The notes beneath the pieces were generated by a model. It did not search any database, was not told the origin of the DNA, and saw nothing but the letters and a program-made list of their open reading frames with translations. Source: Azorinus chamasolen (Eukaryota; Mollusca; Bivalvia; Cardiida; Solecurtidae). Taken from it: a stretch of DNA of 64,000 nt. Below, piece after piece: positions 44,030 through 56,755 of the stretch. Both the position numbers and the translations under genes were made by a program. Every line of letters begins with the position of its first letter. Within the stretch, counting starts at the first letter, position 1. The DNA is taken from assembly GCA_963576725.1 (NCBI GenBank), contig OY755244.1:81458621-81522620 (forward strand), read 5' to 3'.

Positions 44030-46290
44030 ACAGCTAAAAGGTCAAGGTCATACTTAGAGGTCAAATGTCAAAATCATGTATATTTTTAACCGGATTAAAC
44101 ATATTTTGCTTGTCCGAAGCATATCTCCTACACTACTTTGGCTAGGATCACCAAATATGGTGTGTGAGTACATCTTGGGTTGGCGGAGTGTCGCATACTA
44201 TTTATAGGTTTATGTGACATTGACATTGGGTTTCATTTACAAGAAACTCTTGTCCGGAGCATTACTCCTATACGGAATCAAATAGGATCACCAAATATTG
44301 TGTGAGTTCATCTTGTGATGGCGGAGTGTCGCATACTATTTTCAGGTTAATGTGACCTTGACCTTGAACTTTGACCTCATTTACAAAAAAGCTTGCCCGG
44401 AGCATATCTCCTACACTACTTCAGCTAGGGTCACCAAATATGGTGTGTGAGTACATCTTTGGATGGCGAAGTGTCGCGTACTATTTATAGGTCAATGTGA
44501 CATTGACCTTGACCTTTGGCTTCATTTACAAGAAAAACTTGTCCGGAGCTTACCTGCTATAGGGAATCGGGTTAATGTGACCTTGACCTTGAACTTTGAC
44601 CTCATTTACAAGAAAAGCTTGTCCGGAGCATATCTCCTACACTACTTCAGCTAGGATCACCAAATGTGGTGTGTGAGTTCATCTTGGGTTGGCGGAGTAT
44701 CATGTACTATTTTAGGTCAATCGGACCTTGACCTTGAACTTTGACCTCATTTGCAAAAAAACCTTGTCCGAAGCATATCTCCTACACTACTTCAACTAGG
44801 ATCACCAAACCTGATGTGTGAGTACATTTTGGGATGGCGGAGTATCTCGTACTATTTATAGGTCTATGTGACCTTGACCTTGGATTTTATTTACAAAAAC
44901 ACTTGTCTGGAGCATACCTCTTATGCGGAATCAGCTAGAATCACCAAATATGGTGTGTTAGTTCATCTTGGGTTGGCGTAGTGTCACATACTATTTTAAG
45001 GTCAATATGACCGTAACCTTGAACTTAGACCTCATTTGCAAGAAAAGCTTGTCTGAATCCTATCTCCTACACTACTTCAGCTAGGATCACCAAATGTGGT
45101 GTGTGAGTACATTTTGGGATGGTTGAGTGTCGCATACTATTTATAGGTAAATGTGACCTTGACCTTGGGCTTTATTTACAAAAGCACTTGTCCGGAAAAT
45201 ACCTCCTATACGGAATCAGCTAGGAACACCAACTATTGTGTGAGAGTTCATCTTGGGATGGCGGATGTTGCATACTATTTTAGGTCAAAGGGACTGACCT
45301 TTGACCTCAGTTCCAAAAAACGCTTGTCCTCAGCATATCTCCTACACTACTTCAGCTAGGATCACCAAATATGGTGTGTGAGTACATTATGGGAAGTCTG
45401 AGTGTCGCATACTATTTATAGGTCCAGGTGACCTTGACTTTTGACCTCAGTTACAAAAAAAGCTTGTCTGGAAAATGTCTCCTACATTACCTCAACTATG
45501 ATCACCAAATATGGTTTGTGAGTGCATCTTGGGATGACAGAGTGTCGCATACTATTTATAGGTCAATGTGACCTTGACCTTTGTCTTTATTTACAAAAGA
45601 AAAGCATACCTCCTATACCGAATCAGCTAGGATCGCCAAATATGGCATGTGAGTTCGTCTTGGGATGGCGGAGTGTTGCATACTAATTTTAGGTTAATGT
45701 GACCTTGACCTCATTTACAAAAAAGCCTTCCGGAGCATATCTCCTACACTACTTCAGCTAAGATCACCAAATATGGTGTGTTTGAGTACATCTAAGGATG
45801 GCAGAGTGTCGCATACTATTTATAGGTCAATGTGACCTTGACCTTGGGCTTCATTTACAAAACAAATTGTCTTGAGCTTACCTCCTACACTGAATCAGCT
45901 AGGATCGCCAAATGTGGTGTTTGAGTTCGTCTTGGGATCATATACTAGTTATAGGTTAATGTGACCTTGACCTTGACCTTTGGATTCATTAAAAAAAGGC
46001 TTGTCCGGAGCATATCTTCTACACCACTTCAGCGAGGATCACCAAATATGGTTTGTGAGTAGATATTGGGATAGCAGAGTGTCGCATACTATTTATAGGT
46101 CAGTGTGACCATGACCTTGACCTTTGACTTCATTTACAAAAAAGCTTGTCATCCCTACACTGAATCAGCTAGGATCACTAAATATGGTGTATGAGTTCAT
46201 CTTCGGATGGTGGAATGTTGCATACTTTTTGCAGGTCATGTGGCCATGACCTTTGACCTCAAATATGAAAAAAGATTGTCATTTGGGATA
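44030..46290 (+). repeat. Satellite of about 144 bp units with alternating dimer structure
   Basis: Fifteen units are marked by CACCAAAT(A/G)TGGTGTGTGAG at a mean spacing of about 145 bp (44150 to 46177). Each holds GTGACCTTGACCTTGACC or a close relative, CATTTACAAAAA, GCTTGTCCGGAGCATA, and GGCGGAGTGTCGCATACTAT. Two unit types alternate, one with GAGTACAT and one with GAGTTCAT. A deletion lies between 44445 and 44672. Decay increases toward 46.2 kb. Confidence 0.9.
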
Positions 46291-46779
46291 ACCTGAGTTC
46301 AAATTGTGGTCTTAATATGCAAGCTTTATAGTCGATGAGCCAGTAGGGTTGGTCGGTACCATCTCAGGGGAATAATTCTCATTGTGATTTTTTACAACAT
46401 ATACATCTATAGAGTTAGAAAATATGTGATAGCATTGCATCGATGGTAGCTTTCTATGTTTTTTTTGCGTTTTATATTATGCTATACAATATCCGCATTT
46501 CGAGACAAAATTATGAATGAAAAGTAAAGCTAACGATTTCAGATTTACAACATTTGGTATCATACCCCAACAACGAAATTATGATGGTATACCTGAATCA
46601 GGTTGTCAATCTGACTGTCCTTCCATCTGCTCACCCCATATGTCCGCCCTCTATCTGTCCGTCCATTCATCCGTCTGTCTGACTGTCCATTTATAGACGC
46701 AAGTTTCCCAATCTACAAGTTTACTTAAAACTTGATATTCTTATTATTTTAGTAACAAATGCACCTGCTAATTATGTCT
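46291..46779. other. No gene; GTCC-rich word cluster
   Basis: CTGTCCGTCCATTCATCCGT-like words near 46620-46690 resemble the flanks of the neighbouring short elements; otherwise nothing seen. Confidence 0.35.
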
Positions 46780-47035
46780 CCCCCAGTATACTAGGGAGAC
46801 ATATTGTGTTTGTGTTCGGCGCCCGTCTGTTTGTCCATCCATATGTCTGCCCCCCCCCCCTTCCGTCCGTCCGTTCGTCAGTCTGATTTCAATTTATCCG
46901 TGCGGTTTCTCCAAAACCTTTGATCGGATTTTCATGAAAGTTGATAGGATTGATCAGCACTATGCCTAGTTGTGTTTATCTTATTACTGTTCCGGTTCGA
47001 TGATATTCTGCAGAGTTATGGGACTTTGATTTTTA
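46780..47035 (+). mobile_element. Short non-autonomous element, type CTCCCCC
   Basis: Starts TATGTCTCCCCCAGTATACT with a local hairpin (GTCTCCC...GGGAGAC), then GTCC-rich words and a C run, then GCGGTTTCTCCAAAACC and GGATTGATCAGCACTATGCC, shared with the next element. The right end is overrun by that element. Confidence 0.55.
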
Positions 47036-47495
47036 TGCCCCCACGGCGGGCATATAGTATTTATTGTCCATCCGTCCTTCCGTCCGGCCGTCCTTCCATC
47101 CGTCCGTCCGTCCCAAATTTCGTGTCCTTTCTATAATTTTTTTTTATCTGTGAATGGATTTCAAAATAACCTGGCACAAATGTTCACCACACAATGACGA
47201 TGTGTCGCGCTCAACCCCCTGGACCATGGGTCAAAGGTCAAGGTCATCCTACAGGGTCAAATGTCGGGACATAGTGTTTCACAAACAAATCCTGTGTTAC
47301 AATGAAATTTTGTCCTCGCGGTTTCTCCAAGACATGTTGTCGGATTATCATGAAACTTAATAGGATTGATCAGCACTATGCCTAATTGTGCTTATATTAT
47401 TCCAGTTCCGGTTCAACGATTTTCTACAGAGTTATAAGACTTTGAAAATTGTATATGGGAAACTTTGTCATCGCGGGGAGGGGGCATCAGTTTTT
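47036..47495 (+). mobile_element. Short non-autonomous element, type TATGCCCCC
   Basis: Starts TTATGCCCCCACGGCGGGCA, ends CATCGCGGGGAGGGGGCATC; CCCCC and GGGGG ends are inverted. Interior: GTCCATCCGTCCTTCCGTCC, TGGACCATGGGTCAAAGG, GGTCAAGGTCATCC and GGATTGATCAGCACTATGCC. The GGTCAAAGGTCAAGGTCA block is the inverse of the satellite core at 44-46 kb, tying the two families together. Confidence 0.6.
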
Positions 47496-50049
47496 GTATA
47501 AAAAAAATTCTAGTTTCATTTGGACCTGGTCATTAATTATCTATTGGTCCAGTTTCCACTTTATCCCAAAATAAATTAGTAGCCTGTAAGATGGGATGTG
47601 GCGGTGTGTGGATATTTGTTATCATTAGCATTCGTTGCTTACCATTTCAGTTAGACCGTGTTTAGCTCTAAAAACAATTATTGTCATTATTTTTTTAATT
47701 TAAAGATTTAAATATTGTAAATAAGGATTAAAACATCCTCAAATATTCTGTCTGATGAAGATATGTGGGTATGGGCTTTCGTTGTGTTTAAATGTACATG
47801 TAGTGTCAAACAAAATACTGCGATATGTTATTGAAGAATATGGATATTGTCTTTCATTTTGAATCTGCCACATTCAAAGAAATCACCCGAATTGGTTTGT
47901 ACACAATTACATATTCCTAGATGAACTATGGGTCATTCTTGATGGACATCTGTGTCAATCTAACATTCATGCTTTTAGTGATGTCATTGTCGCAAGGAGG
48001 TATCCATTCGGTTACAGCACAATACAGATCAATTACATTTTTGCATTTATGATCAGGATTTTAATATGTAGGCTGGTGAATGGCACATCTGAATGACATG
48101 TTGTTTAAAATTAGAACAAGGGGCAGTTGAGTTAAAAAGTGAACAAAAACCCTCAGTGTCATTTTTCTGAAAACGTTTTTTTCTCTGACCGTGGTCACCG
48201 ACACATAAGTTACAGGAAACATATTATCATATCATCGTTCTGCAAGATCTTCTTCAACATGATTCCCATTAGGCTGAGGTTGAAGGGTTTGCCAAAAAGG
48301 TCATTACAAAGGCTTTAATATGATTCAAGTTTCACATTTGCTTTACACTTGGTATATGAGGGTAACTCTAAGATATGTTAACCTGGTGTTAGGATAATGT
48401 ATCGATCTGCTAATAGTAATTTTGACCGGAAATGTTGAAGAACCAGAGAACAAGAATGTTCTTCTGCTCTCCTCCAATCTCTCCTGTTGGATCATTGATT
48501 TCCCTATATGGCAAATGAATGATAAAACTAACGTAAAGCACATATACATAACAAACAATCGCCCTACTCACAAATACATGTATTCTCACCGGCCACTGAC
48601 ATAAGTGTAGAAAGTCATTCACAAGTTTAAAAAACAGACATCCCAATAATTCAATAACGTTCCAAAGTTGGTTGCCTAACCACCCATCCAATGCACAAAT
48701 AACATTGCCTAAGCTATAATAATTTGGAAAATTTGGATTCTGAATTGCAGCCTGGTCGTTTGTATTTTTGCGAGCGCTATGCAAAGTATTCGCTGCATAG
48801 TTGTTGAAGATTGCCCTCCATCATCGCACAGCAAAGGTCGCGTCTTGCATGATTTACAAATTTATGGTGAATGTAGGAGACAGACAAATGGCTGCACTTC
48901 ATGTAACAATTTGAAGCAGATCTCCTATTTCTAACCAATTTAAGGACATTGCTTAGGGGGTTTCTGTTCCTGGTCGGGAATCCCACAGTGCTTGCCTTAT
49001 TATTATAATCAATGGCGTGCCAATGCAAAGTTACACATGAACTTATATTTTAATAGTTTTGGTATTATACCTGATGTCACAGAGTCATTGCTCCAGTCCC
49101 GCTTTTCTAATACAGTGGGGCTCTGGTGTATGTATGAGCATGAAAAGCATTACGAAGTATTCTGTGTTCTCTGACCAGGTTATAAAAACTTGATTTATTA
49201 CTTCAGTTGAATGGTCAGACACCCATCTACTTCATCCAGTTAGTACTGAAGTGCCGGGACCTTAATTAAAAGTGTTTGTTGTATCTTTCTATTGCCAATG
49301 CAATGGTTGACTCTATTTACTTAGAAATCTCCCTAAATGCTTCCTAATCTGTTTAATTGTTATGCTTAGCATCTGATGACCAGACTCTCTACTTCGATGT
49401 CATCACCAGTTCTTGATTGATGTTTCCCTTTATAGTTCAAACAATGTATATTATATCACGGCCAAATATTTTATACCGCTTTGATAATTAATTTCTGTTT
49501 GAGCAAACTCTACCCTATCTACTATAGCAGCACGTTAACATGTACTTGGACATTGTTTACACTAGTCAATTTCTTCTGAAAAACTTACTAATGTGTTAGT
49601 GTTGCTTATGTCTAGCATATCACGAACTTCTTTAGCCATTATGTTTCAAATGGATAACAGATTGTTAAACTTTGTTTTGGAGGTTCTCTCTCATGTTTTG
49701 TCATTGCTTGTTGCTTTTGAAAAATCCATACTAAATATCACATTTTAATTATCCAAACGAATGTCGTACAATGCATCATTCTGGAGCTTCTTTTAACAAG
49801 AACACACCTGACTAAACTCTGCATTACTTGCTGACAACTCAATGTTTTAATATATTTTCACCACTCTGTCTTTGCTGTCCAAATGAATCACCAGTACCCG
49901 ATGAAAGATTATTAAGTCCTTGACTTATGTGCTAATACATGCATTAGAGACAGAATTGGATACAGTTAATCTGATTTCATTGATTCTTAAACGTGTATAG
50001 TGTATAGAATTGAAAACTGCTACCCATACCCAGTAACATATTACCTGAC
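47496..50049. other. No gene or repeat recognised
   Basis: The longest plain stretch of the window. A 124-codon minus-strand frame at 48410-48784 (MHSARKNTNDQAAIQNPNFP) overlaps others, has no family resemblance and is treated as chance. Confidence 0.3.
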
Positions 50050-50190
50050 ATAGGATCAACCAGTCCACCGTAGTACCATTTTGAAAGTCGTTGGTATGAC
50101 CCGACCAGCGATCAAACTCACAATGCCAAACCCGAAAGCGAACGCTGTACCGACTGAGCTAACTGAAATGCTGGCCTTAACATGTACCAA
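50050..50190 (-). mobile_element. tRNA-derived SINE head, second family
   Basis: On the minus strand: GTTAGCTCAGTCGGTACAGC is a strong A box, GTGAGTTTGATCGCTGGTCG holds a decayed B box, then GGGTCATACCAACGAC. This is the style of a bivalve SINE family ending the tRNA part with GGTCGGGTCATACC. The body is short or decayed. Confidence 0.65.
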
Positions 50191-52250
50191 TGGACAAACT
50201 AACGGATGGTCAGACAAACTACGTTTTACTTTTAATTACCTTGAAGTGAAAACAGAATGTCTGTATAAGCATGCTTGATATGGTAATCACCATTTTATGC
50301 TGCTATATATGTCTCGCAACGTTTATGTTTCCAACTCATCATACACCAATGGAGGCTTTGCTTCAAACTGTCACAAATTGGCAACCTTGGCGTAAAATGA
50401 CCGCAAAGAAGGAAATGTTCGTTCTGGCAATTTTATCCAGAGTTACAGGTCTTGGCAAATTTCTTCACTATAATGCATATATATGCATAAAACTTTCACA
50501 GATAAACAACTTGATGTGAAGATGGGGAATTGTGTAGTAAGCAAAATTACGGGACTTTGTTTTTGTTTTGTTTTTCTCACTGAAATGCATACTTGATTAG
50601 AGACAATATCATCATAAGGAAGGGGGGGGGGGGGTCCATTTCCAATAATTCAAGTTGTAATGCTTATGATGGATAATAAAAACATAAGAGTATATCATGA
50701 ATAAGCTAGCTCTGAAGTGGTTGATCGGATATTTATATTTTAGCTGTTACATACAATTTTCATAAAGGGACATAATTTGGCCTAAACAATGACTGGGTTC
50801 TGGCTCAAAGGATTCTCATCATTAATTTTTGTCATTGATATAATGATAGTGAAATGCTGGTGAACTTTCATGGGGCTAACTCTTAAGATATTTCAGTTTT
50901 GGCACAATTTGAGTGTATGGAAGTTTTAAAGGGACATAACTCTGAGAATTTGCATTAAGAGATGCTAAATGTAAGGGTTCTAGTCTGAAGTCAATTCATT
51001 GTCATCATTACTGTGAATATACATAGGAAGTTTTATGAGCCTAGTTATAAAGATGATGAAGGTATGCAAAATTTTTACTTCTGCAAAATATCATGTAGTT
51101 TTATATTCCGAGTTTTGTAATCCGACTTTTGTCCAAAGTGTATGCGTAACTTGCTATTCGCAGAGAGCAAGTCGGCGGTGTATAAAGTCCGGTGTAAGGA
51201 AGTAAAGTGACCCCCATAGAATACTGACCCTCGGTCACTATTCTTCAGAAAAAGCGACCCCTTTTCTGAAAAATACCGACTCCCTCTGAAAAATAGTGAC
51301 CCCCTCCGCGATATCTATAGAATATACAAATACTTGAATACCTAATATCGTTGTGGCTGCAGCTTGGTTTTGTTGTTGTCGATGCAGCATCGGGTGGGTG
51401 GGTATGTGTATAATTATATGTGTGGGGGCGTTTAAACGAACGTTTACGCAAACGCCTTTTTATTTAAAAACTGTCAGTATTTTGAAACATGTTTACACTA
51501 GCAGAAGAGTGACAGTGGGTGTAAAAGTACTGGTGATTTTGGTTGAAATACTAGAATGAGAAGAAGACGTAAAAGAAGAGAGGAAGGAGAAGTAGTAGTA
51601 GTAGTAGTTGTATTAGTAGAAGTAGTGGTAGTGGTAACATAACTTATTCTAAAGGGATATTTACAATGCATTGTTGGGTATAACATCCTTTTCTGTGCGA
51701 TATCATAACTGGTTCTATACTTCTAACTGCCCTTACTTTACAGTAAGTAAGCTCTTCTTTTTATAAAGGCAATCACTATGACTTGTGTATTTTGTTTTGT
51801 ACCCTTTAGTAATAATTCACAATATAAACAAACACAAACGCAAATTAGATTCAATTATAAAAGGATAAAAGTGGACGACTTATTTCAGTCTGATTGGCAA
51901 ACTGTTTTGAAACTCAACAGAACTGGTGCTGGTATTTTCGATGTCATTCATTTGACTTACTAGGCAGCCACAAATAGGTGACGAACATACCAGGAAAACC
52001 ATATTTTCTAGGTTATGCTATGAATAGAATATAACATTCGTGGTCATGATTTATTGGCTTTATTAAACTCGTCCTTTTAGACAAAAATAAACACGCAACA
52101 AGTGTTGTTGTTTTTTACAAGGCTCGTTTTAAATAAAAAGTAAAAACAATTAAGAAAAATTATCTGATGTTTATGTCCTGCAGAGGCAAATGGCCTATTG
52201 CAAATGTACACACTATATTGCCATGGTATATGTCACATGTGCTTGACCTT
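50191..52250. other. No gene; simple repeats and a satellite scrap
   Basis: A G13 run near 50625. AGGGACATAA(T/C)T occurs at 50767 and 50932, a word common in bivalve repeats. A GTAGTA run at 51590-51620. 51190-51310 (GACCCTCGGTCACTATTCTT, AAAAATAGTGACCCCCT) is a detached piece of the 52.8-56.1 kb satellite. Confidence 0.45.
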
Positions 52251-52550
52251 TGGTGGCGGTGGTCTAGTGGCAACGCGCTTGACTATCAGTCCGGAGGTCC
52301 GGGGTTCAAATCCCGATCCGACCCGGAAATTTCAGAGACGCTTTTCCGTGTCTTCCACCCGCACATCTTCTCCACCCAGGGGTTACAATGGGTACCTGTG
52401 ATGGTCACTCGCCGGGACTGCGGCTGCATGATTGTGCCATATGTTAGCAGTGCTCAATATTTATAGCCAATGACTCAATGACCAGAGAAGTAAATGTACA
52501 GTCGGCTGAGCGGTCATTCGGACTGAAAGTAGACTATAACTAGGTACTTT
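52251..52550 (+). mobile_element. tRNA-derived SINE, copy 2
   Basis: GGTGGTCTAGTGGCAACGCG (A box) and GGGGTTCAAATCCCGATCC (B box), then GAAATTTCAGAGACGC, CAGTGCTCAATATTTATAGC and ACTATAACTAGGTA. Same family as 23337-23643 in the opposite orientation. Confidence 0.85.
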
Positions 52551-52799
52551 ACTTCTTTCTTACTTTTTTATATAAGAAAATCAACAGCATCTCTTCGACA
52601 ATAATTGACACAATTCGCTATAAACGAAATTATATTTGGAAAGATTTGGGAAGATGTTGTGTAGGGTTGTGTGAATGCATTGGTGCGTGCGGAAAGGTGC
52701 TTATTTATGAGTGATTGGGTACGTGCTTGTGCGTGCGTGTGTTATTCTGTACGAACAATGATTGCATGTCGTATTACTTGGCGTCCATGGTTCTAAATA

Positions 52800-55700
52800 T
52801 CATGAAATAGGGTCAGCATTTTTAAATACTAACTCGGGGTCGATATTCTTCAGAAAAAGTGACCCTATTTCTATAAAATACCGGGGCTAAATTTAACTGC
52901 GCGCATTGATCATGCTATATTAAACAGGGCACGAAATGATATACCGGGTGTCACTAAATCTATGACAATTATGAGGTTAACTATTTTTCAATTCACGTGA
53001 AACACGTTTTCAAAACAATATACTTCAGGTAGATTAAAATTTCTGGTGTTGTTCAAAATATCACTAATTTTTAAAAAATACTGACCGGGGGTCGATATTC
53101 AGAAAAAGTGACCTCTACAAAATGCGTGAGTTCAATTAACATTGCGCGCATTAGTAAACAGGGCTCAAAATGCTTAGAACGGGGGTCCCTATATCTTCAG
53201 AATTATAACCAAGTTTCCAATAAATATCCTGGATTGACTTTGCGGGCGTTGTTCAAAATATCAAGAACGTTGGTCAAAGCACTATGACTGGAGTAACTCT
53301 TTTTTTTAAAAAATTACTATCCGTGGTCGAAATAATGACCCCTTCTTTTTTTACAAAATGTTGGGTTCAAATGACATTGCTCGCATCGGTCATGATACAC
53401 TAAGCAGGGCTCAAATTGCTATGACCGGGGGTCACTGCATCTGAAAGAATTATGACCAATGTTAAATATTTTTTCGATTCACGTGAAACCCTTTCTTTAA
53501 AATATATTGGAGGTAGATTGAGTTTGCGGACGTTGTTCAAAATATTCTGAACGTGGGTCAATGCACTATGACCGGGGATCACTATTTCTTAAAAAATACA
53601 GACAATGGGTCGATATTCTTTAGAAAAAATAGCACTCTTTCTAAAACATGTGTGGGTTCAATTAACATTGCGGGCATTGGTCATGATATAAACCGAGCTC
53701 AAATTGCTATGACCGTGGGGTCACTACATTTGTAAGAATTATGACCAAGGTTAAATATCTTTCGATTAAGGTTAACCCTTTCTTTAAAATATACAGGATG
53801 TAGATTATGTTTGCCGGAGTTGTTCAATATATCATGAACGAGTGCCAAAGCACTATGACCGGAGTCGCTATTTTTTTTAAAAAGATACTGACCGGGGTCG
53901 ATATTCTTCAGAAAATGTGACCCCCTTTCTACAAAATACTTCGGTTCAATTAACATTACGCGCATTAGTCATAATATAATCAACATCGCTCAAAATGATA
54001 TGACAGGGGGTCACTATTTCTGTTAGAATTATGACCAATGCAACATTATTTTTCGATTCACGTGAAACCCTTTTTTAAAACAAATACCAGAGGTAGATTA
54101 AAAGTACAAAAAGAGTCATGCAGGAAACACCACATACAGAACAACAACCGCCCGAACAGAAACACAAGGAAACAGCAAATGTACATAACTATAAAAACAT
54201 CAAGAGACGCACAAAGACAAAACAAACATACACTAGAGGGAAGATGGAAGTACCGCCTTGGAACGGTCAGTGACAAAAGTCACTGGGGGTGGGGTGGGGG
54301 GGTTAAACCGGTTTTTGGGCGCCCAACCTCACACTTATTCCATCCCCACCCTAAAAGATAAACAGTGTAAATAAACGTATCCCTTCTCCGACTAATCTAC
54401 AACAACCGCGATGGCAAATACAGTGGTAACGTGCATGTATAACGAAAGCATTTAAGTCAACAAACTGTATCCACCTATCGCTAGTGTACTCAATGATTGA
54501 GCTGCAAACAGAGTAACTGTAGAAAAGTAATAAAGGGTACGACAAAAACGAAATAGTACAGATATCCGACGTTCTCCTTCCGTTTCTGGATTTAAGAGGT
54601 CGCCTTCATAGAGTACTAAACCTTTCTTGTCGGCGTACATGCAAAGAGTCCAGCGTGATTGCCAACTGTAAAAGTGTTGACAACCAAACATGCAGTATAA
54701 GTTTGCGAGTGTTGTTTAACATATCAAGAGCGTTGGTCAAAGCACTATGACCGGGGGGTCAGTAATTTTTAAAAAATACTGGCCAGGGGTCGATATTCTT
54801 CAGAAAATGTGACCACCTATGTACAAAATAGTTGGGTTCAATTAATATTGCGCGCATTAGTCATGATATAATACACACGGCTGAGAATACTATGACAGGG
54901 GGTCACTACATCTGCTAGAATTAATACCAAGGTTAAATAGTTTTCGATTCACATGAAATCCTTTTTTAAATAATACTGGAGGTAGATTAAGTTTGTGGGA
55001 GTTGTTCAACAAATCATGGACGTGTGTCAAAGAACTATGACCGGGGTCGCCATTTTTTAAACAATACTGACCCGGGGGTCGATATTCTTCAGAAAACGTG
55101 ACCCCGATGTACAAAATACTTGGGTACAATTAACATTGCGCGCATTAGTCATGATATAATAAACACGGCTGACATGCTATCACCGGGGTCACTACATCTG
55201 CAAGACTTATGACCAAGGTTAAATAGTTTTCGATTAAAGTTAAAGTTAAACCCTTTCTGGAGGTAGATTAAGTTTGCGGGATTTGTTCAACATATCATGA
55301 ACGTGTGTCAAAGCACTATGACCGGGGTCGCTATTTTTTCAAAACAAAAAATACTGACCTGGGGTCGATATTTTTTAAAAAAGGTGACCCCCTATGCACA
55401 ATATACTTGGATTCAATTATCATTGCGCGCATTAGTCATGATATAATAAAACATGGCTCAAAATGATATGACAGGGGGTCACTACATCTGTTAGAATCAT
55501 GACCAAGGAAAAAATATGTTTCGATTCACATGAAACCCTTTTTTATAAGATACTGGAGGTTGATTAAGTGTGCGAGTGTTGCTCAACATATCAAGAACGT
55601 AGGTCAAAGCACTATGACCGGGTCAGTATTTTTTAAACAATACTGACCGGGGGTCGATATTCTTCAGAAAATGTGACCCCCTTTGTACAAAATAACTGGG

Positions 55701-56090
55701 TTCAATTAACATTATGCGCATTAGTCATGATATAATAAACACGGCTATGACCGATGTCACTACATCTGTAAGAATTATGACCAAGGTTAAAAAGTTTTCG
55801 ATTAAAGTTAAACCCTTTCTTTAAATTATACTGGAGGTGGAATAAGTTTGCGGGAGTTGTTCAACATACCATGAACGTGTGTCAAAGTACTATAACCGGG
55901 GTTCGCTATTTTATAAAAAATACTGACCGGGGGTCGATATTCTTCAGAAAATGTGACCCCCTATCTACAAAATAATTGGGTTCAAATAACATTTCGCGCA
56001 TTAGTCATGATATAATAAACACGGCTGACATGCTATCACCGGGGGTCACTACATCTGCAAGACTTATGTCCAAGGTTAAATATACTACTC
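52800..56090 (+). repeat. Satellite of about 285 bp units, interrupted
   Basis: Units follow the order CACTATGACCGGGG...TACTGACCGGGGGTCGATAT, TCTTCAGAAAATGTGACCCC, TTCAATTAACATTGCGCGCA, TTAGTCATGATATAATA, GACCAAGGTTAAATA, TTCGATTCACGTGAAACCC and GGAGGTAGATTAAGTTTGCG. Equivalent points recur at 53286, 53574, 53855 and, beyond the insertion, 54743, 55035, 55318 and 55612 (280-297 bp apart). About eleven units, 75-90 percent alike by eye. GACCGGGGGTC palindromes occur twice per unit. Confidence 0.9.
54101..54698 (-). mobile_element. Penelope-like element, subfamily B, 3' end inserted into satellite
   Basis: On the minus strand it starts ATACTGCATGTTTGGTTGTC within the RT C-terminal codons, passes the stop, and includes the structured UTR segment (expanded G run near 54285) and ends GACTCTTTTTGTACTTT. 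The satellite unit AGGTAGATTAAGTTTGCG is split between GATTA and AAGTTTG, giving exact edges and at most a 2-3 bp duplication. Confidence 0.85.
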
Positions 56091-56429
56091 AACTTTTGCT
56101 AAGCACCAACTGTTTTAGTGTGGATATTTTCGGCAATGATTTGATTACCGTCGTACAAATGATTTTTAACGTCAATTTCATGTTTAATCAATTTGATTGC
56201 ATTAGTTATATGCACGAGAGGAGGAAGACTTCCACCCTGCAGTAAGCTGTCACTTGTCATAAAGACTTGCATTAATACTATTGAACGTCCGGATTATGGA
56301 GGTATTTTACTTGATTACATACCTATATTTATAATATGGCTCTGGCTGTAGGATATGGACAACTGATACCCTTGGTAAACTGATTGTATTCAGATGTGAC
56401 GTCATGTAACTCAATCTCCCCTCTCCTAT

Positions 56430-56755
56430 GGAAGGGAATTTCCGCCAAAAGCCTCTTGATGTTAGTGACATTCTTATTCATGTTTCTTCATATTTGTGTA
56501 TTCTTACTTGCAATTGCATGTCTGGTAATTGCATGTTACTTGATGTAAACGTCATGCACTATTTTCCTACATATAATTTGTCATAGTTGTATATAACTAA
56601 TTGCAGTTGTATGTATGCTACTTGCAAGTCTATTGATGTAAACGCCATACATTATGGTCTTATGCATTTTTCTTCTTGGTTGTATATGCTTAATTATAAT
56701 TGTATGTTTGATACTTGCAAGTCTATTCATCTAAATGAAAACTCTTAACTGGACT
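56430..56755 (+). repeat. Dispersed repeat, uninterrupted relative of the 31.6/33.7 kb target
   Basis: GAAGGGAATTTCCGCCAAAA through TTGCAATTGCATGTCTGGTA and TGTATGCTACTTGCAAGTCT to TATTCATCTAAATG. Three diverged internal units of about 95 bp (ACTTGCAA...GATGTAAACGCCAT). Confidence 0.75.

Noticed and set aside
48410..48784. 124-codon minus-strand frame
   Set aside because: No homology, several overlapping frames, AT-rich flanks; consistent with chance.
53699..53965. Short frames with repeated HSALTHV.NILNN-like words at 53.4-55.1 kb
   Set aside because: They are translations of the 285-bp satellite and repeat with it.
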